Shown: positions 8,176-18,030, numbered from the stretch's first letter. The stretch: DNA of 64,000 bases from Sutterella sp. (GCF_030539355.1 NZ_JAUNSF010000004.1:1-64000), one strand, 5' to 3'. Notes: generated from the sequence alone by a model not told the origin. Made by a program: numbers and translations.

Positions 8176-8691
8176 ATGATCGACAATGTTCTCGAGCGCC
8201 TCACGACGCTCTTCACCGAAGGCGGCGCCCGCTTCCGCGTTCTTCACCACGAGGCCGGCGACCGCACGAGCCAGTCCGTCGCCGACATCCGCGGCACCGA
8301 GCTCGGCCAGGGCGCGAAGGCGCTGTGCTGCACCGTCAAGGGCAACGGCGTCAAGATGCACGTCCTCGGCGTGCTGCCCGCGGACATGCAGGCCGACCTC
8401 TCGAAGCTCGCAGCCGCCGTCGGCGGACGCCGCGCCTCGCTCGCCTCGCCCGACGAGGTGATGGAGCTCACGGGCTGCATCTTCGGCGCCGTTCCGCCGG
8501 TGAGCTTCCACCCGGACCTCACGCTCATCTGCGACCCGACGCTCTTCACGCGCTACGACGAACTGGCCTTCAACGCCGGCGCCCGCGACGTCTCGATCAT
8601 CATCTCGACCGAGGACTTCAAGCGCATCGTCGCCCCGCGCATCGCGGACTTCCTCAGGGACGCCGCCCCCGCCGAGGCCCCCAAGGCCTGA
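8176..8691 (+). CDS. YbaK/EbsC-type aminoacyl-tRNA deacylase
   Basis: This 171-residue protein of the YbaK/ProX superfamily hydrolyses mischarged tRNAs in trans. The motif GTELGQGAKALCCTVKG carries the conserved lysine region, and GAVPPVSFHPDLTLICDPTL is the family's GxxPP segment. The ATG at 8176 was chosen because homology begins at MIDNVLE and upstream sequence is non-conserved. The specific tRNA or amino acid target is not evident. It is followed by a strongly structured intergenic region. Confidence 0.85.
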   Translation: MIDNVLERLTTLFTEGGARFRVLHHEAGDRTSQSVADIRGTELGQGAKALCCTVKGNGVKMHVLGVLPADMQADLSKLAAAVGGRRASLASPDEVMELTGCIFGAVPPVSFHPDLTLICDPTLFTRYDELAFNAGARDVSIIISTEDFKRIVAPRIADFLRDAAPAEAPKA

Positions 8692-8753
8692 CACCCCGAT
8701 TCCCTTCCCCTCAGGCCCCGCCATCCCGATTGATGGGGCTCCCGGGGGAAAAT

Positions 8754-8862
8754 CCTTCGTCCGCACAAGCCGCAGGCGGACGTCTCCCCGAAGGAAAGTC
8801 TCCGGGCTTGCGCGCCCGGAGCCGAGCCGTCCCGGCGCCCGCCGGAGACGGCCGTGGCCGTC
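8754..8862. other. Structured intergenic region with three inverted repeats
   Basis: Between the deacylase and the DUF2721 pair lie three strong dyads. The first is CCTTCGTCCGC...GCGGAC...CGAAGG (8754-8794, nested arms). The second is TCCGGGC/GCCCGGA (8801-8807 and 8814-8820). The third is GACGGCC/GGCCGTC (8847-8853 and 8856-8862). None is followed by a T tract. It may be a dispersed structured repeat or an untranslated RNA structure; the 280-base gap has no convincing gene. Confidence 0.5.
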
Positions 8863-8971
8863 CCCGGCCGCAGAGCGGCAGATAACACTTTAGACCCGCT
8901 TCAACAATTACTACTAGGAGAAGGCGCGACCTCCCCGGCCCCTCGAACGAGGGCGGCGCGCCGCAGCTCAA

Positions 8972-9427
8972 ATGGATTTCTTCGCAAGCATGCTTGCCAA
9001 CTCGCTCACGCCGATCACGCTCATCTCGGGCGTCGGCCTGATGCTTCTGTGCATGGTCGCCCGCTACAACCACACGACCGACCGCATCCGCCAGCTCCTC
9101 AAGCGCCGCGAGGACGGTGACTACTCGCTCGAGCCCGACATCGACCGCGAGATTCACCTGCTCTTCCGCCGCGCCAAGTACCTGCGCCGCGCGATGCTCT
9201 GCCTCGTGCTCTCCGACGTCTGCTCGGGCCTCCTCGTCGCGACCAACGTGCTCGCGCACCTCACCGCGCTCAACTTCATCATCGTGAGCTCCTTCTGGCT
9301 CGGCCTCGGTCTCGCGCTGATCGTCGCCTCGACGGTCTACTTCAGCCTCGAGGTCCGCGTCTCGCTCCACGCCCTTCAGATGGCCATCGAGCACCTTCCG
9401 GGCAAGTCCCGCCTGCCCCTCGCCTGA
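8972..9427 (+). CDS. DUF2721 membrane protein (copy 1)
   Basis: This 151-residue protein has three predicted membrane segments: residues 9-26 (LTPITLISGVGLMLLCMV), about 70-95 and 100-120. The RYNHTTDRIRQLL block after the first segment is the DUF2721 signature. An identical layout is seen in the next gene, 20 bases downstream. Function is unknown. A Shine-Dalgarno-like GGAGAAGG lies 50 bases upstream and is too distant; the local start context is weak. Confidence 0.8.
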   Translation: MDFFASMLANSLTPITLISGVGLMLLCMVARYNHTTDRIRQLLKRREDGDYSLEPDIDREIHLLFRRAKYLRRAMLCLVLSDVCSGLLVATNVLAHLTALNFIIVSSFWLGLGLALIVASTVYFSLEVRVSLHALQMAIEHLPGKSRLPLA

Positions 9428-9447
9428 TTCCCGGGAGAAGAAAGAAA

Positions 9448-9909
9448 ATGATCTCCATCACTGAATTCAATCAGTCGCTTGCCCTCGCCCTCGGCCCGAT
9501 CACGCTCATCTCGGGCGTGGGCCTGCTGATGATGTGCATGACGAACCGCTACAACCACGCGACGAACCGCATCCGCCAGCTGATGGCGAAGCGCCACACC
9601 ATCCCGGGCTCGCCCATGATCCCCATCATCGACCGCGAAATCGACCTGCTCTTCATCCGCGCGTCGCTGCTGCGCCGCGGCATGCTCTCGGTCGCGCTCT
9701 CGGCGCTCGTCGCCGCGATCCTCGTCGCCGTGAGCGTGAGCTCGAGCTTCCTCGGCGTCAATCTCTCGGTCCCCGAGAGCATCCTCCTCGTGATCTGCGT
9801 GCTGCTCATCGTGTTCTCCGCGCTCTTCTTCTCGCAGGAGATCAGCGTGTCGCTGCGCGCCCTCGAGCTCGCCGTGAAGAACATCCCGGACGGCTCGAAG
9901 AAGGAATAA
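9448..9909 (+). CDS. DUF2721 membrane protein (copy 2)
   Basis: This 153-residue paralogue of the previous gene shares GPITLISGVGLLMMCMTNRYNHATNRIRQLM-type sequence and the same three-helix layout, with IDREIDLLF matching IDREIHLLF. The tandem pair is likely a local duplication that has diverged well, which suggests that both copies are kept, perhaps as a heteromer. A Shine-Dalgarno (GGGAGAAGAA) lies just before the ATG. Function is unknown. Confidence 0.8.
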   Translation: MISITEFNQSLALALGPITLISGVGLLMMCMTNRYNHATNRIRQLMAKRHTIPGSPMIPIIDREIDLLFIRASLLRRGMLSVALSALVAAILVAVSVSSSFLGVNLSVPESILLVICVLLIVFSALFFSQEISVSLRALELAVKNIPDGSKKE

Positions 9910-9936
9910 GACGGCCCTTTCCGTCTCGCCTCAAGA

Positions 9937-9975
9937 AAAAGCGCTCCGAAGCCATCGCGGCCGGAGCGCTTTTTT
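9937..9975 (+). terminator. Strong rho-independent terminator after the DUF2721 pair
   Basis: AAAGCGCTCCG pairs with CGGAGCGCTTT around a 12-base loop and is followed by six T. The A run before the stem also gives a T run on the other strand, so it may serve the convergent patatin gene as well. Confidence 0.9.
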
Positions 9976-9996
9976 CGTTGAATGCGGCTGCTGAGA

Positions 9997-12269
9997 TCAG
10001 TCGCGGTAGCCCCAGAGCAGGTAGATGCCCGAGCCCTCGCCGAACGTGCGGCCGGCGGTGAGCTGGATCGCACCGATCGGGCTGTCGACGCCGATGAACC
10101 AGGAGGCGGATTTCCGCCACTGATTGTCGGTGTTGCCGAAGCCCGCCGACTCGCCGCCGCTGTTCCAGGCGCGGCCGATCTCGCCCTGCACGCCAGCCCA
10201 GACCGGCACCGGGAAGGGCAGCAGGTCCGAGAGATTGCGTGAGAAGGCGAAACGGCCGTACTGCAGGTGCGAGCCCGACCAGCGGCCGTAAGGAGCGCCC
10301 GCCATGCGGCCCGCGCCGCCGAGCCGGTAGTAGCCCGAGACGGTGGTGTGTCCGTACTCGCCCTCGAGCACCGCGGTCCAGGGCCCCCAGCTCCAGGGGA
10401 CGAGCGCATTGACCTCGAGCAGGTGCACGTTGCCCTCGAGCACGCTCGCCTTGTCGGTGAACCTGCCGTTCGCCTCGAGCCGGAAGCCCTTCGTCGGGAA
10501 GCTCACGTTGTCGAGCGTGTCGAGGAAGAGCTCGAAGCCGATGTAGGACGCATCCACCTCGTCCCAGGGAGGCACGTCACGGCCCACCTCGAGCGAGGAC
10601 TCGCGCGACATCCAGCCTGCGGAGACGCCGGCGTAGCCGAGGCGCGGGAACTCCATGCCGAGGAGCGCCCTCATGTCCGTCGTGGCGCTTCGCCACGTCG
10701 CGACCGCGTTCTTTCCCTCGTAGATGTCGTAGAGCCTGCGCTCCCAGGAGATCTCGGGCTCGATGAAGAGCGGCAGTCCGAAGAGATTGAAGGGCTGGTA
10801 GAACTGCGTGAGGAAGCGCTGGTCCTCGCCCACCTGCAGTTCGTTGCGCCATTCGCTCCCGAGCGGGTTGATGTGCCAGGCGTGCGCGAAGAGGAAGTTG
10901 AAGGTGCTCACGCTGTCGAAGTCCGTCTCGACGGACCCGCCGAAGCGCACGCTCGAGTAGTTCGTGTCGCGCTCGCGGGGCTCGAGCTCCACGACGTAGG
11001 TGCCGTTGTCGCCCGGGACCACGCGGTAGGTGATGCTCTCGAAGACGCCGTCGGCGTAGAGGCTTCTCGCCGCGGCGTCGAGCGTCCTGCGGCTGTACGT
11101 TTTGTTCGTGCGGATCTGCGCGCGCTCAAGGATGCGCTCGTGCGGGATCACCGCGCCGGGGCGCTCCGCGACGATCACGTCGGTGACGTAGAGCGGCCCC
11201 TCGTTCTCGGTGTGGTGGAAGTACCGCGTCCTCGCCTCGGACCACTGCGTCCACTCGGCCTTCGGGCGGATGAAGCGCGCGATCTCCTCGGCCACGGCGC
11301 GGGCGCTCTTCTCGCCCGCCGCGATGATCTCCTTGGAGCGCTTGAAGTCGGCCGACGTGAAGCCCTCGAGATCGGGCGTGATGAGAAGGTCTCCCTCCTC
11401 GAGCGCGGCGAGCGAGTTCCTCACGTTCTGCTCGGTGAGGAGGTTCACCATCTGCGCCATCACGCCCACGACGTTCGTGAGTTCCTCGCGCTTCGAGAGC
11501 GGCGTGCCGACGTTCACGGCGATCACCACGTCCGCGCCCATGTCGCGGGCAAGCTGAACGGGGAGGTTGTCGACGAGGCCGCCGTCAACGAGAAGTTTCC
11601 CGTGGAACTGAGCGGGCGCGAAGGCGCCCGGGATGGACATCGAGGCGCGCATCGCCTCGCGCACCGACGCGTCCTTCTGCATGATGACGCGCTCGCCCGT
11701 GACGAGGTCGGTGGCGGGCGCGGCGAAGGGAATCGGCAGCATCGAGAGGTCGCGCACCATGTCGACCGGGACGGTCTCGCGCGCGAGGAAGAGCGCGAGC
11801 TCCTCGGCGGGGACGAACGACTCGGGCAGCTTCGGCGTGCCGTCCTTCGTCACCTCGATGCCGCTCGCGGGCAGGCTCTTGTAGTCGTCGTCCTTCTTGC
11901 GCCAGGAGAGGAGCGCGCGGTTCGGGTGGGGCGCGAGCATCTGATCCCAGTCAACGCCCGTCACCGTGCGCTCGAGCTCGTCGACCGTGAAGCCCGCCGC
12001 ATAGGCGCCGCCGATCATCGAGCCCATCGAGGTGCCGGTGAGCACGTCAACGCGCACCCCCATTTCCTCGAGCACCCTGAGGACGCCCACGTGCGCGAAA
12101 CCGCGGGCGCGCCGCCCGAGAGGACGAGACCCACGCAGGGACGGTTCTCCGCCCGGCAGCGGGCACGCACTTCATCGGGCGTCGCCGCGGCCACTTCTGT
12201 GGCGGCGAGGCAGCAGACGGCAAGCGCCGCGAGGCGCACATGGCTCCGTATCGCATTGCTGAGCGTCAT
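9997..12269 (-). pseudogene. Type Vd patatin-like phospholipase autotransporter, disrupted by a frameshift
   Basis: Joining two frames gives a protein of about 757 residues. It has a signal peptide (from ATG 12269, SD AAAGGA), a patatin domain with lipase motif GTSMG and DGG (LLVDGGLVDNLP), a POTRA-like segment around YSRRTLDAAARSLYADGVFESITYRV, and a 16-strand-type beta-barrel. This is the PlpD/FplA architecture, a surface or secreted phospholipase. The reading frame breaks inside the oxyanion-hole motif. VGLVLSGG is in the upstream frame and ARGFAHVGVLRVLEEMG in the other, with one G missing from GGCGGCGGC at 12108-12117. Everything downstream is intact, so this is either a recent mutation or an assembly error. 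Confidence 0.85.
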
Positions 12270-12433
12270 GAGGGAGTCCTTTGCAAAAGAGAAATCGCGG
12301 TGTCGTTTGCCGACAATGCGTTTCACGGGCGAAAATGCTCGGATCGATACTTTTCCGGGCCGCTCCGTTTACGGAGGTCCGAGCGGTAAGGCAGTCCGGG
12401 AAAACACCACTTCAAACCATAAAGGAAGATTGT

Positions 12434-13459
12434 ATGCGCGTACTTCTCACGGGCGGCATGGGATTCATCGGCTCGCACACGGCCGTCGTGCTGCAGGAGG
12501 GCGGCCACGAGCCCGTGCTCTACGACAACCTCTCGAACGCGGACCGCGCCGTCACCGGGCGCATCGAGCAGATCACCGGCAAGGCCCCGAAGTTCATCGA
12601 GGGCGACATCCGTGACCAGGCCCGCATGGAGGAAGTCCTGCGCGACGAGAAGATCGACGCGGTCATCCACTTCGCCGGCCTCAAGGCCGTCGGCGAATCC
12701 GTCGTCAAGCCCCTCGAGTACTACGACAACAACATCATCGGCACGCTCCGCCTCCTCGAGGCGATGCGCGCCACGGGCGTGAAGCGCCTGATCTTCAGCT
12801 CCTCCTCGACGGTCTACGGCACCCCGCAGAGCCTGCCGCTGCGCGAGAGCGATCCGACGGGCGAGGCGACGAACCCCTACGGCCGCACGAAGCTGCAGAT
12901 CGAGGAGATCCTCTCCGACCTCTGCCGCGCCGACCCGACCTGGAGCTGCATCTGCCTGCGCTACTTCAACCCGATCGGCGCGCATCCGTCCGGACTCATC
13001 GGCGAGGACCCGAACGGCATCCCGAACAACCTGATGCCCTACGTCGCCCGCGTGGCAAGCGGCCGCCTCCCGGTCCTCAACGTCTTCGGCAACGACTACG
13101 ACACCCCGGACGGCACGGGCGTGCGTGACTTCATCCACGTGATGGACCTCGCGCGCGGCCACGCCGCGGCGCTCCCCTACTGCATGAGCCACGAGGGCTG
13201 GAAGGCCGTCAACCTCGGCTGCGGCCGCGGCTACAGCGTGCTCGAGATCGTCGCCGCCTTCGAGAAGGCCTCGGGCCGCAAGGTCCCGGTGAACTTCGCC
13301 CCGCGCCGCGCCGGCGACATCGCCGCCAACTGGGCCGATCCGTCGCTCGCCCGCGAGCTCTTCGGCTGGGAAGCCCAGTGCAACATCGAGGACATGTGCC
13401 GCGACGGCTGGAACTTCGAGCAGCACCGCGCCGCGGAACTCGCTCAGAAGCAATCCTGA
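12434..13459 (+). CDS. galE: UDP-glucose 4-epimerase
   Basis: This 341-residue SDR enzyme interconverts UDP-glucose and UDP-galactose with bound NAD. The Rossmann glycine motif is GGMGFIGSH (7-15), SSSSTVYG holds the catalytic Ser/Thr, and YGRTK the YxxxK pair. DFIHVMDLARGH and LGCGRGYSVLE are GalE-type. The ATG at 12434 has a Shine-Dalgarno (AAAGGAAG) eight bases upstream; the longer in-frame ORF starts inside the divergent promoter region. Its substrate comes from GalU at 4798. Confidence 0.95.
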   Translation: MRVLLTGGMGFIGSHTAVVLQEGGHEPVLYDNLSNADRAVTGRIEQITGKAPKFIEGDIRDQARMEEVLRDEKIDAVIHFAGLKAVGESVVKPLEYYDNNIIGTLRLLEAMRATGVKRLIFSSSSTVYGTPQSLPLRESDPTGEATNPYGRTKLQIEEILSDLCRADPTWSCICLRYFNPIGAHPSGLIGEDPNGIPNNLMPYVARVASGRLPVLNVFGNDYDTPDGTGVRDFIHVMDLARGHAAALPYCMSHEGWKAVNLGCGRGYSVLEIVAAFEKASGRKVPVNFAPRRAGDIAANWADPSLARELFGWEAQCNIEDMCRDGWNFEQHRAAELAQKQS

Positions 13460-13460
13460 A

Positions 13461-13489
13461 AAACCCGTATTGCAATCCGCGGCGGGTTT
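13461..13489 (+). terminator. Hairpin after galE
   Basis: AAACCCG and CGGGTTT form a 7-bp stem immediately after the galE stop, with a 15-base loop and only three T at the end. It is a moderate terminator. Confidence 0.5.
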
Positions 13490-13504
13490 CAGTCGTCCAC
13501 AGAT

Positions 13505-13588
13505 TTATCCACAAACGTTTTTTAGATAAATCAAGTGGTTGCGCGCAAATTTCGGAGTTATTCACCGAAAGATGCGCGCATCGGTGAA
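13505..13588. promoter_or_regulatory. AT-rich segment with DnaA-box matches and a long dyad
   Basis: TTATCCACA at 13505-13513 matches the DnaA-box consensus TTATNCACA exactly, and TTATTCACC at 13558-13566 has one mismatch. The second box overlaps a dyad: TTCACCGA (13561-13568) and TCGGTGAA (13581-13588), enclosing the 12-bp palindrome GATGCGCGCATC. The segment lies between the convergent galE and uvrA genes. No origin gene set is present, so it is better read as a possible DnaA titration or regulator site than as oriC. Confidence 0.45.
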
Positions 13589-13611
13589 TTACCGTTTTCG
13601 CGTGGTTGTGC

Positions 13612-13651
13612 GCCCGGACAGAGTCTGATCTCTGCTCCGGGCTTTTCTTTT
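13612..13651 (+). terminator. Rho-independent terminator between galE and uvrA
   Basis: GCCCGGA and TCCGGGC enclose an 17-base loop with extra AGA/TCT pairing, then TTTTCTTTT. It stops plus-strand transcripts before they enter the convergent uvrA gene. It is the second hairpin after galE; whether a short RNA is made between the two is not known. Confidence 0.8.
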
Positions 13652-16137
13652 CAGAGCGCGCGGGCGAGCCAGGGGCCCGTGGGGCTCTCCGGATCCGCAG
13701 CGACCGCCTCGGGCGTGCCGGCGGCGACGATCCTGCCGCCAGATTCGCCCCCGCCCGGGCCCATGTCGATCACCCAGTCCGCGGCGGCGATGACGTCGAG
13801 GTCGTGCTCGACGATGAGAACGGTGCTGCCGGCGGCGGTGAGGCGTCTGATCGCTGCGAGAAGCTTCGCCGTGTCCTCGAAGTGCAGTCCCGTCGTGGGC
13901 TCGTCGAGGATGTAGAGCGTCCGCCCGTCCGAGCGCTTCGCGAGCTCGGTGGCGAGCCGCACACGCTGCGCCTCGCCTCCGGAGAGCGTCGCCGCGCTCT
14001 GCCCGAGCCGCAGGTAGCCGAGCCCCGTGTCGGCGAGCGCCGTGAGGCGCGGGCGCATCTGCGGGTGCGCGGAGAACTTTTCGAGCGCCTCGTCGACGGT
14101 GAGATCCAGGATGTCCGCGATCGAGAGCCCCTTCCAGCGGCACTCGAGCGTCTCGCGGTTGTAGCGCTTCCCGCCGCACACGTCGCAGGGCACGGTGAGG
14201 TCGGGGAGAAACTGCATCTCGATTCTCACCTCGCCCTCGCCCCCGCAGGCCTCGCACCGCCCTCCCTTCTGGTTGAAGGAGAAGCGCGCCGCGCCGTAGC
14301 CGCGCTCGCGCGCGGTGAGCGTCTGGGCCATGAGCTCGCGCACCGGGGCGAAGAGCCCCGTGGCGGTCGCTGTGTTCGAGCGGGCGTTGCGGCCGAGCGG
14401 ACTCTGGTCGACGACAACCGCGCGGTCAAAGGCCTCGAGTCCCTCGATCGACTCGAAGGGCAGCGACCGATCCTCGGCGCGGTTGAGACGGGCCGCCGCG
14501 GCCGCGGCAAGCGTGTCCGAGATGAGCGTGGACTTCCCCGACCCCGAGGGGCCGGTCACGACCGTGAGCGCCCCGACGGGGATCTCGAGCGTCACGTTGC
14601 GGAGCGTCCGCCCCGACGCGCCCGTGAGCCTGAGCCACCGGCTGCTCTCCGCCGCAAAGGCGGGGCGCTCCGGCACCGCGGTGCGCCTTCCCGAAAGATA
14701 GGCGCCCGTGACCGAGTCCGGGTTGGCCATCACCTCCCCGGGGCTTCCTTCGGCGACGACGCGGCCGCCGAGCTCTCCCGCGCCCGGCCCCATGTCGATG
14801 ATCCGGTCCGCGGCGCGCATCATCTCCGCATCGTGCTCGACGACGAGCACGGTGTTGCCGAGGTCCCTCAGGCCCTTCAAGGTCCGGATGAGCCGCTCGC
14901 CGTCCGCGGGGTGGAGCCCGATGCTCGGCTCGTCGAGCACATAGAGGACCCCGGAGAGCCCCGAGCCGATCTGACCGGCGAGGCGGATGCGCTGACGCTC
15001 GCCCCCCGAGAGGGTCGAGGCGCGGCGGCCGAGCGTCAGGTACCCGAGGCCGAGGTCCGCGAGGCACGCGAGACGCGTCCCCGCGCCCGCGATGATCCGC
15101 CGCGCGGCCTCGCCGCGTATGCCTGGCAATTCAAGCCCGGCGAGCCACCCGCGCAGGTCCTCGACGGGCATCTCCATCAGGTCGGCGATCGTGAGCCCGG
15201 CCACGCGGACATTCCTCGCGACCTCGGAGAGTCCCGAGCCGGAGCAGGCCGGACAGGGCTCCTCGTCGACGAGGCCCGTGCCGTGACAGGCCGGGCAGGC
15301 TCCCTTCGGACTCATGCGCGAGAAGTTCCTCGGCTCAAGCTCTCCCGCGGCGAAGTCGCAGAAGGGGCAGGCGTTGTTCACCGACCAGGCCGCGCTCCAG
15401 TCGCCGTCCATGTCGGCGGCCGCGGCGAGCCCGCCCGCGAGTCCCGCGGCGTTCTCAAGGCTCTCCGCGATGCGCTCGCGCTGGTCGGCCCGCACCCGCA
15501 GGCGGTCGACAACGACCGCGAGATCGTGCGGCTCACCGTCGGCGAGGAAGTCCTCCTGCGGCAGGTCGTCGAGCATCATCACCTCGTCGCCGACGCGCAC
15601 GCGCTGGTAGCCCTCGGCGAGAAGCTTCGAGAAGAGCGCCCTCGCCTCGCCCGCCGCGACCTGGCGGCGGCGCCAGACGGGCGCGAGGATGAGGACGCGC
15701 TTCTCCTCCGCGGCGAGGATGAGTTCGTCCGTCATCGCCGCGACCGACTTCGCCTCGAGCGGCACGCCGTGCCTCGGGCAGTGGGGCGTGCCCGAGCGCG
15801 CGAAAAGAAGCCGCAGATAGTCCTCGGTCTCCGTGACGCTCCCGACCGTGGAGCGCGCGCCGCCCGCGGCGCTTCTCTGGTCGATCGCGATCGCCGGGGG
15901 AAGCCCCGTCACCTGGTCGACCTCCGCGCGCGGCAGGCGCTCGAGGAACTGTCTCGCATCCGCGGAGAGGCTCTCGACATACCGGCGCTCACCCTCGGCG
16001 TAGAGCGTGTCAAAGGCGAGCGAGCTCTTCCCCGAGCCCGAGAGCCCGGTGATGACGACGAGACGCCCGCGCGGGATGTCGAGCGAGATGTTCTTCAGAT
16101 TGTGCGTGCGCGCGCCGCGCACCGAGATGCTGTCCAT
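13651..16137 (-). CDS. uvrA: UvrA-type excinuclease ATPase, compact form
   Basis: This is the damage-sensing ATPase of nucleotide excision repair. It has two ABC modules: Walker A GLSGSGKS near residue 33 and GPSGSGKST in the second half, each with LSGGE signatures ([16 protein letters not shown]). The UvrB-binding region after CPRHGVPL is present. The protein has about 828 residues, where canonical UvrA has about 940. The missing part is in the first module: CPFC...CPACHGTG is followed after only six residues by CPACSGSG, so roughly 120 residues of the insertion are absent. The second zinc module (CEACGGEG...[10 protein letters not shown]) is normal. ATG 16137 has SD AGGGG at good spacing; ATG 16143 is an alternative. 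Confidence 0.88.
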   Translation of the reverse strand: MDSISVRGARTHNLKNISLDIPRGRLVVITGLSGSGKSSLAFDTLYAEGERRYVESLSADARQFLERLPRAEVDQVTGLPPAIAIDQRSAAGGARSTVGSVTETEDYLRLLFARSGTPHCPRHGVPLEAKSVAAMTDELILAAEEKRVLILAPVWRRRQVAAGEARALFSKLLAEGYQRVRVGDEVMMLDDLPQEDFLADGEPHDLAVVVDRLRVRADQRERIAESLENAAGLAGGLAAAADMDGDWSAAWSVNNACPFCDFAAGELEPRNFSRMSPKGACPACHGTGLVDEEPCPACSGSGLSEVARNVRVAGLTIADLMEMPVEDLRGWLAGLELPGIRGEAARRIIAGAGTRLACLADLGLGYLTLGRRASTLSGGERQRIRLAGQIGSGLSGVLYVLDEPSIGLHPADGERLIRTLKGLRDLGNTVLVVEHDAEMMRAADRIIDMGPGAGELGGRVVAEGSPGEVMANPDSVTGAYLSGRRTAVPERPAFAAESSRWLRLTGASGRTLRNVTLEIPVGALTVVTGPSGSGKSTLISDTLAAAAAARLNRAEDRSLPFESIEGLEAFDRAVVVDQSPLGRNARSNTATATGLFAPVRELMAQTLTARERGYGAARFSFNQKGGRCEACGGEGEVRIEMQFLPDLTVPCDVCGGKRYNRETLECRWKGLSIADILDLTVDEALEKFSAHPQMRPRLTALADTGLGYLRLGQSAATLSGGEAQRVRLATELAKRSDGRTLYILDEPTTGLHFEDTAKLLAAIRRLTAAGSTVLIVEHDLDVIAAADWVIDMGPGGGESGGRIVAAGTPEAVAADPESPTGPWLARAL

Positions 16138-16279
16138 GGACATACCCCTTTCGGGAGTGGTGCGATTTAAGGAGACGGAAAAGAGAAAAAACTATAACCC
16201 GATGCATCCGGCCTATCCCGCCCGCGGGACGGGCAGGAACTTAACCCCGGTCACCCTCCTCACCCCGCCCGCTTCTCCC

Positions 16280-17494
16280 ATGTCCAAATCGGCCGCCTGG
16301 CGCATGACCGCGCAGGAAAAAAAGTCGAGCCTCGCTCTGGCGAGCATCTTCGCCCTGCGCATGCTCGGCCTCTTCGTGATTCTCCCGGTCTTCGCCGTCT
16401 ACGCGCGCGAGCTTCCGGGCGGCGAGAACGCCTTCCTGGTGGGACTCACGCTCGGCGTCTACGGCCTCTCGCAGGGGCTGCTGCAGATCCCGTTCGGCGC
16501 GGCCTCGGACCGCTTCGGCAGGAAACCCGTCATCATCGCGGGCCTCGCCCTCTTCGCGCTCGGCAGTTTCATCGCCGCCTGCGCGGGCTCGATCACCGGC
16601 GTCTTCATCGGCCGCGCGCTCCAGGGCGCGGGCGCGATCTCCGCGGCCGTGACGGCCTTCATCTCCGACAGCGTCCGCGAGCGCGTCATCACGAAGGCGA
16701 TGGCCATGGTCGGGGCCTCGATCGGACTCACCTTCGCGCTCTCGCTCCTCATCTCGCCGCCCCTGGCCCGCGTCTGCGGCATCGAGGGGCTCTTCGCGCT
16801 CACGGGCGTCCTCGCCCTCATCGCGATCGCCGTCGTGCGCTTCGTCGTGCCGGACGCCCCGCAGATGATCCGCACGCCCGCCTCGGGGAAGCCCTGGCAG
16901 CAGATCGCGCTCGACCCGCAGCTCCTGCGGCTCAACATCGGCATCTTCGTGCTCCATGCGGTCCTCACCGCGATCTTCGTCGTGGTGCCCACGCGGCTGG
17001 CGAGCATGGACCTTCCCACGGGCGAGCACTGGCAGGTCTACCTGCCCGCGGTGATCGCGGGCTTCTGCGTGATGGCGCCGCTCATCATCGTGGGCGAAAG
17101 GAAGAACGCCCTCGTGCGCGTGATGCGCATCATGATCGGCTTTCTCACGGCGGCCTTCGTGCTCTTTGCCTACCTGATGCACTCGATCTGGGAGATCGCC
17201 TTCCTCCTCGGACTCTTCTTCATGGGCTTCAACGTGCTCGAGGCGACGCTCCCCTCCCTCATCTCCCGCATGGCGCCGAAGAGCGACAAGGGCCTCGCGA
17301 TGGGCATCTACAACACCACCCAGAACCTCGGCCTCTTCGCGGGCGGCACCGCGGGCGGCTGGATTGCTCAAACGTGGAGCGCCGAAGCCGTTTTCTTCGC
17401 CTGCGCTTTTGCTATGCTTCTGTGGCTCGCCTCAGCCTTTGGCCTCAAGGAGCCTCCTTGCGCCAGCCGGGAACCTGGGGAAGCCCTTAATTGA
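16280..17494 (+). CDS. MFS transporter, DHA1/YajR-like
   Basis: This 404-residue inner-membrane transporter has about 12 hydrophobic helices. The motif-A loop is [17 protein letters not shown] and [16 protein letters not shown] lies near the C-terminus, as in YajR-like drug/H+ antiporters. The C-terminal cytoplasmic domain of E. coli YajR is absent. Homology starts near [15 protein letters not shown], so ATG 16280 was chosen over the long upstream extension that runs antisense to uvrA. The uvrA–MFS–ssb order is common in betaproteobacteria. The substrate is unknown. Confidence 0.85.
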   Translation: MSKSAAWRMTAQEKKSSLALASIFALRMLGLFVILPVFAVYARELPGGENAFLVGLTLGVYGLSQGLLQIPFGAASDRFGRKPVIIAGLALFALGSFIAACAGSITGVFIGRALQGAGAISAAVTAFISDSVRERVITKAMAMVGASIGLTFALSLLISPPLARVCGIEGLFALTGVLALIAIAVVRFVVPDAPQMIRTPASGKPWQQIALDPQLLRLNIGIFVLHAVLTAIFVVVPTRLASMDLPTGEHWQVYLPAVIAGFCVMAPLIIVGERKNALVRVMRIMIGFLTAAFVLFAYLMHSIWEIAFLLGLFFMGFNVLEATLPSLISRMAPKSDKGLAMGIYNTTQNLGLFAGGTAGGWIAQTWSAEAVFFACAFAMLLWLASAFGLKEPPCASREPGEALN

Positions 17495-17519
17495 TTTGAT
17501 TTTTAAGATTTTTTATACA
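17491..17519 (+). promoter_or_regulatory. Sigma-70 promoter candidate for ssb
   Basis: TTGATT (17491-17496) and TATACA (17514-17519) are separated by 17 bases in an AT-rich stretch. The -35 box overlaps the MFS stop codon. Transcription would start about seven bases before the ssb ATG, giving an almost leaderless mRNA. Confidence 0.6.
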
Positions 17520-17532
17520 CCGGTTACTGAAC

Positions 17533-18030
17533 ATGGCTTCCGTCAACAAGGTAATTCTCATCGGCAATCTGGGCGCTGACCCTGACGTTCGCTACACCCC
17601 CGACAGCAACACCGCCATTGCGACGCTCCGTATCGCGACCTCGCGTCGCTACAAGGGCCGCGACGGCAACCCCGTCGAGGAGACGGAATGGCACCGCGTG
17701 GTCCTCTGGGGCCGCCTCGCCGAGCTCGCCAAGGACTACCTCCGCAAGGGCCGCTCGGTCTACATCGAGGGCCGTCTGCGCACCCGCAAGTGGACCGATC
17801 AGAACGGCCAGGACCGCTGGTCGACCGAGATCGTCGGCGAAGTGATGCAGTTCCTCGGCGGCCGCAATGACCGTCAGGATGACAGCGGCTACGCCCCGCA
17901 CGACGAGTTCGAGAGCGCGGCCCGTCCCGCCCCGGCCCGCCAGGCCGCCCGTCCGGCGCCCCAGCCCGCTCCGTCGCCCGCCGCGGCCTCCGCTCCGATC
18001 GACTCGCTCGAAGAGGACGTTCCGTTCTGA
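17533..18030 (+). CDS. ssb: Single-stranded DNA-binding protein
   Basis: This 165-residue protein has the OB-fold start [36 protein letters not shown], and [11 protein letters not shown] in order. A low-complexity Ala/Pro linker of about 45 residues (114-158) leads to the acidic tip EEDVPF, the docking peptide for replication and repair proteins. It coats ssDNA in replication, recombination and repair. It has no clear Shine-Dalgarno before ATG 17533. A strong terminator follows. Confidence 0.96.
   Translation: MASVNKVILIGNLGADPDVRYTPDSNTAIATLRIATSRRYKGRDGNPVEETEWHRVVLWGRLAELAKDYLRKGRSVYIEGRLRTRKWTDQNGQDRWSTEIVGEVMQFLGGRNDRQDDSGYAPHDEFESAARPAPARQAARPAPQPAPSPAAASAPIDSLEEDVPF

Noticed and set aside
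10267..12615. 782-codon plus-strand ORF across the patatin gene
   Set aside because: It is antisense to a gene with clear patatin and barrel motifs, is Arg/Glu/Val-rich, has no domain signature, and runs into galE in a wrong frame.
13505..13588. Replication origin at the DnaA-box pair
   Set aside because: Only two boxes are present, with no dnaA, dnaN, gyrB, parAB or rpmH nearby.
13606..16170. 854-codon plus-strand ORF opposite uvrA
   Set aside because: It is low-complexity Arg/Ala-rich sequence, a shadow of uvrA caused by high GC.
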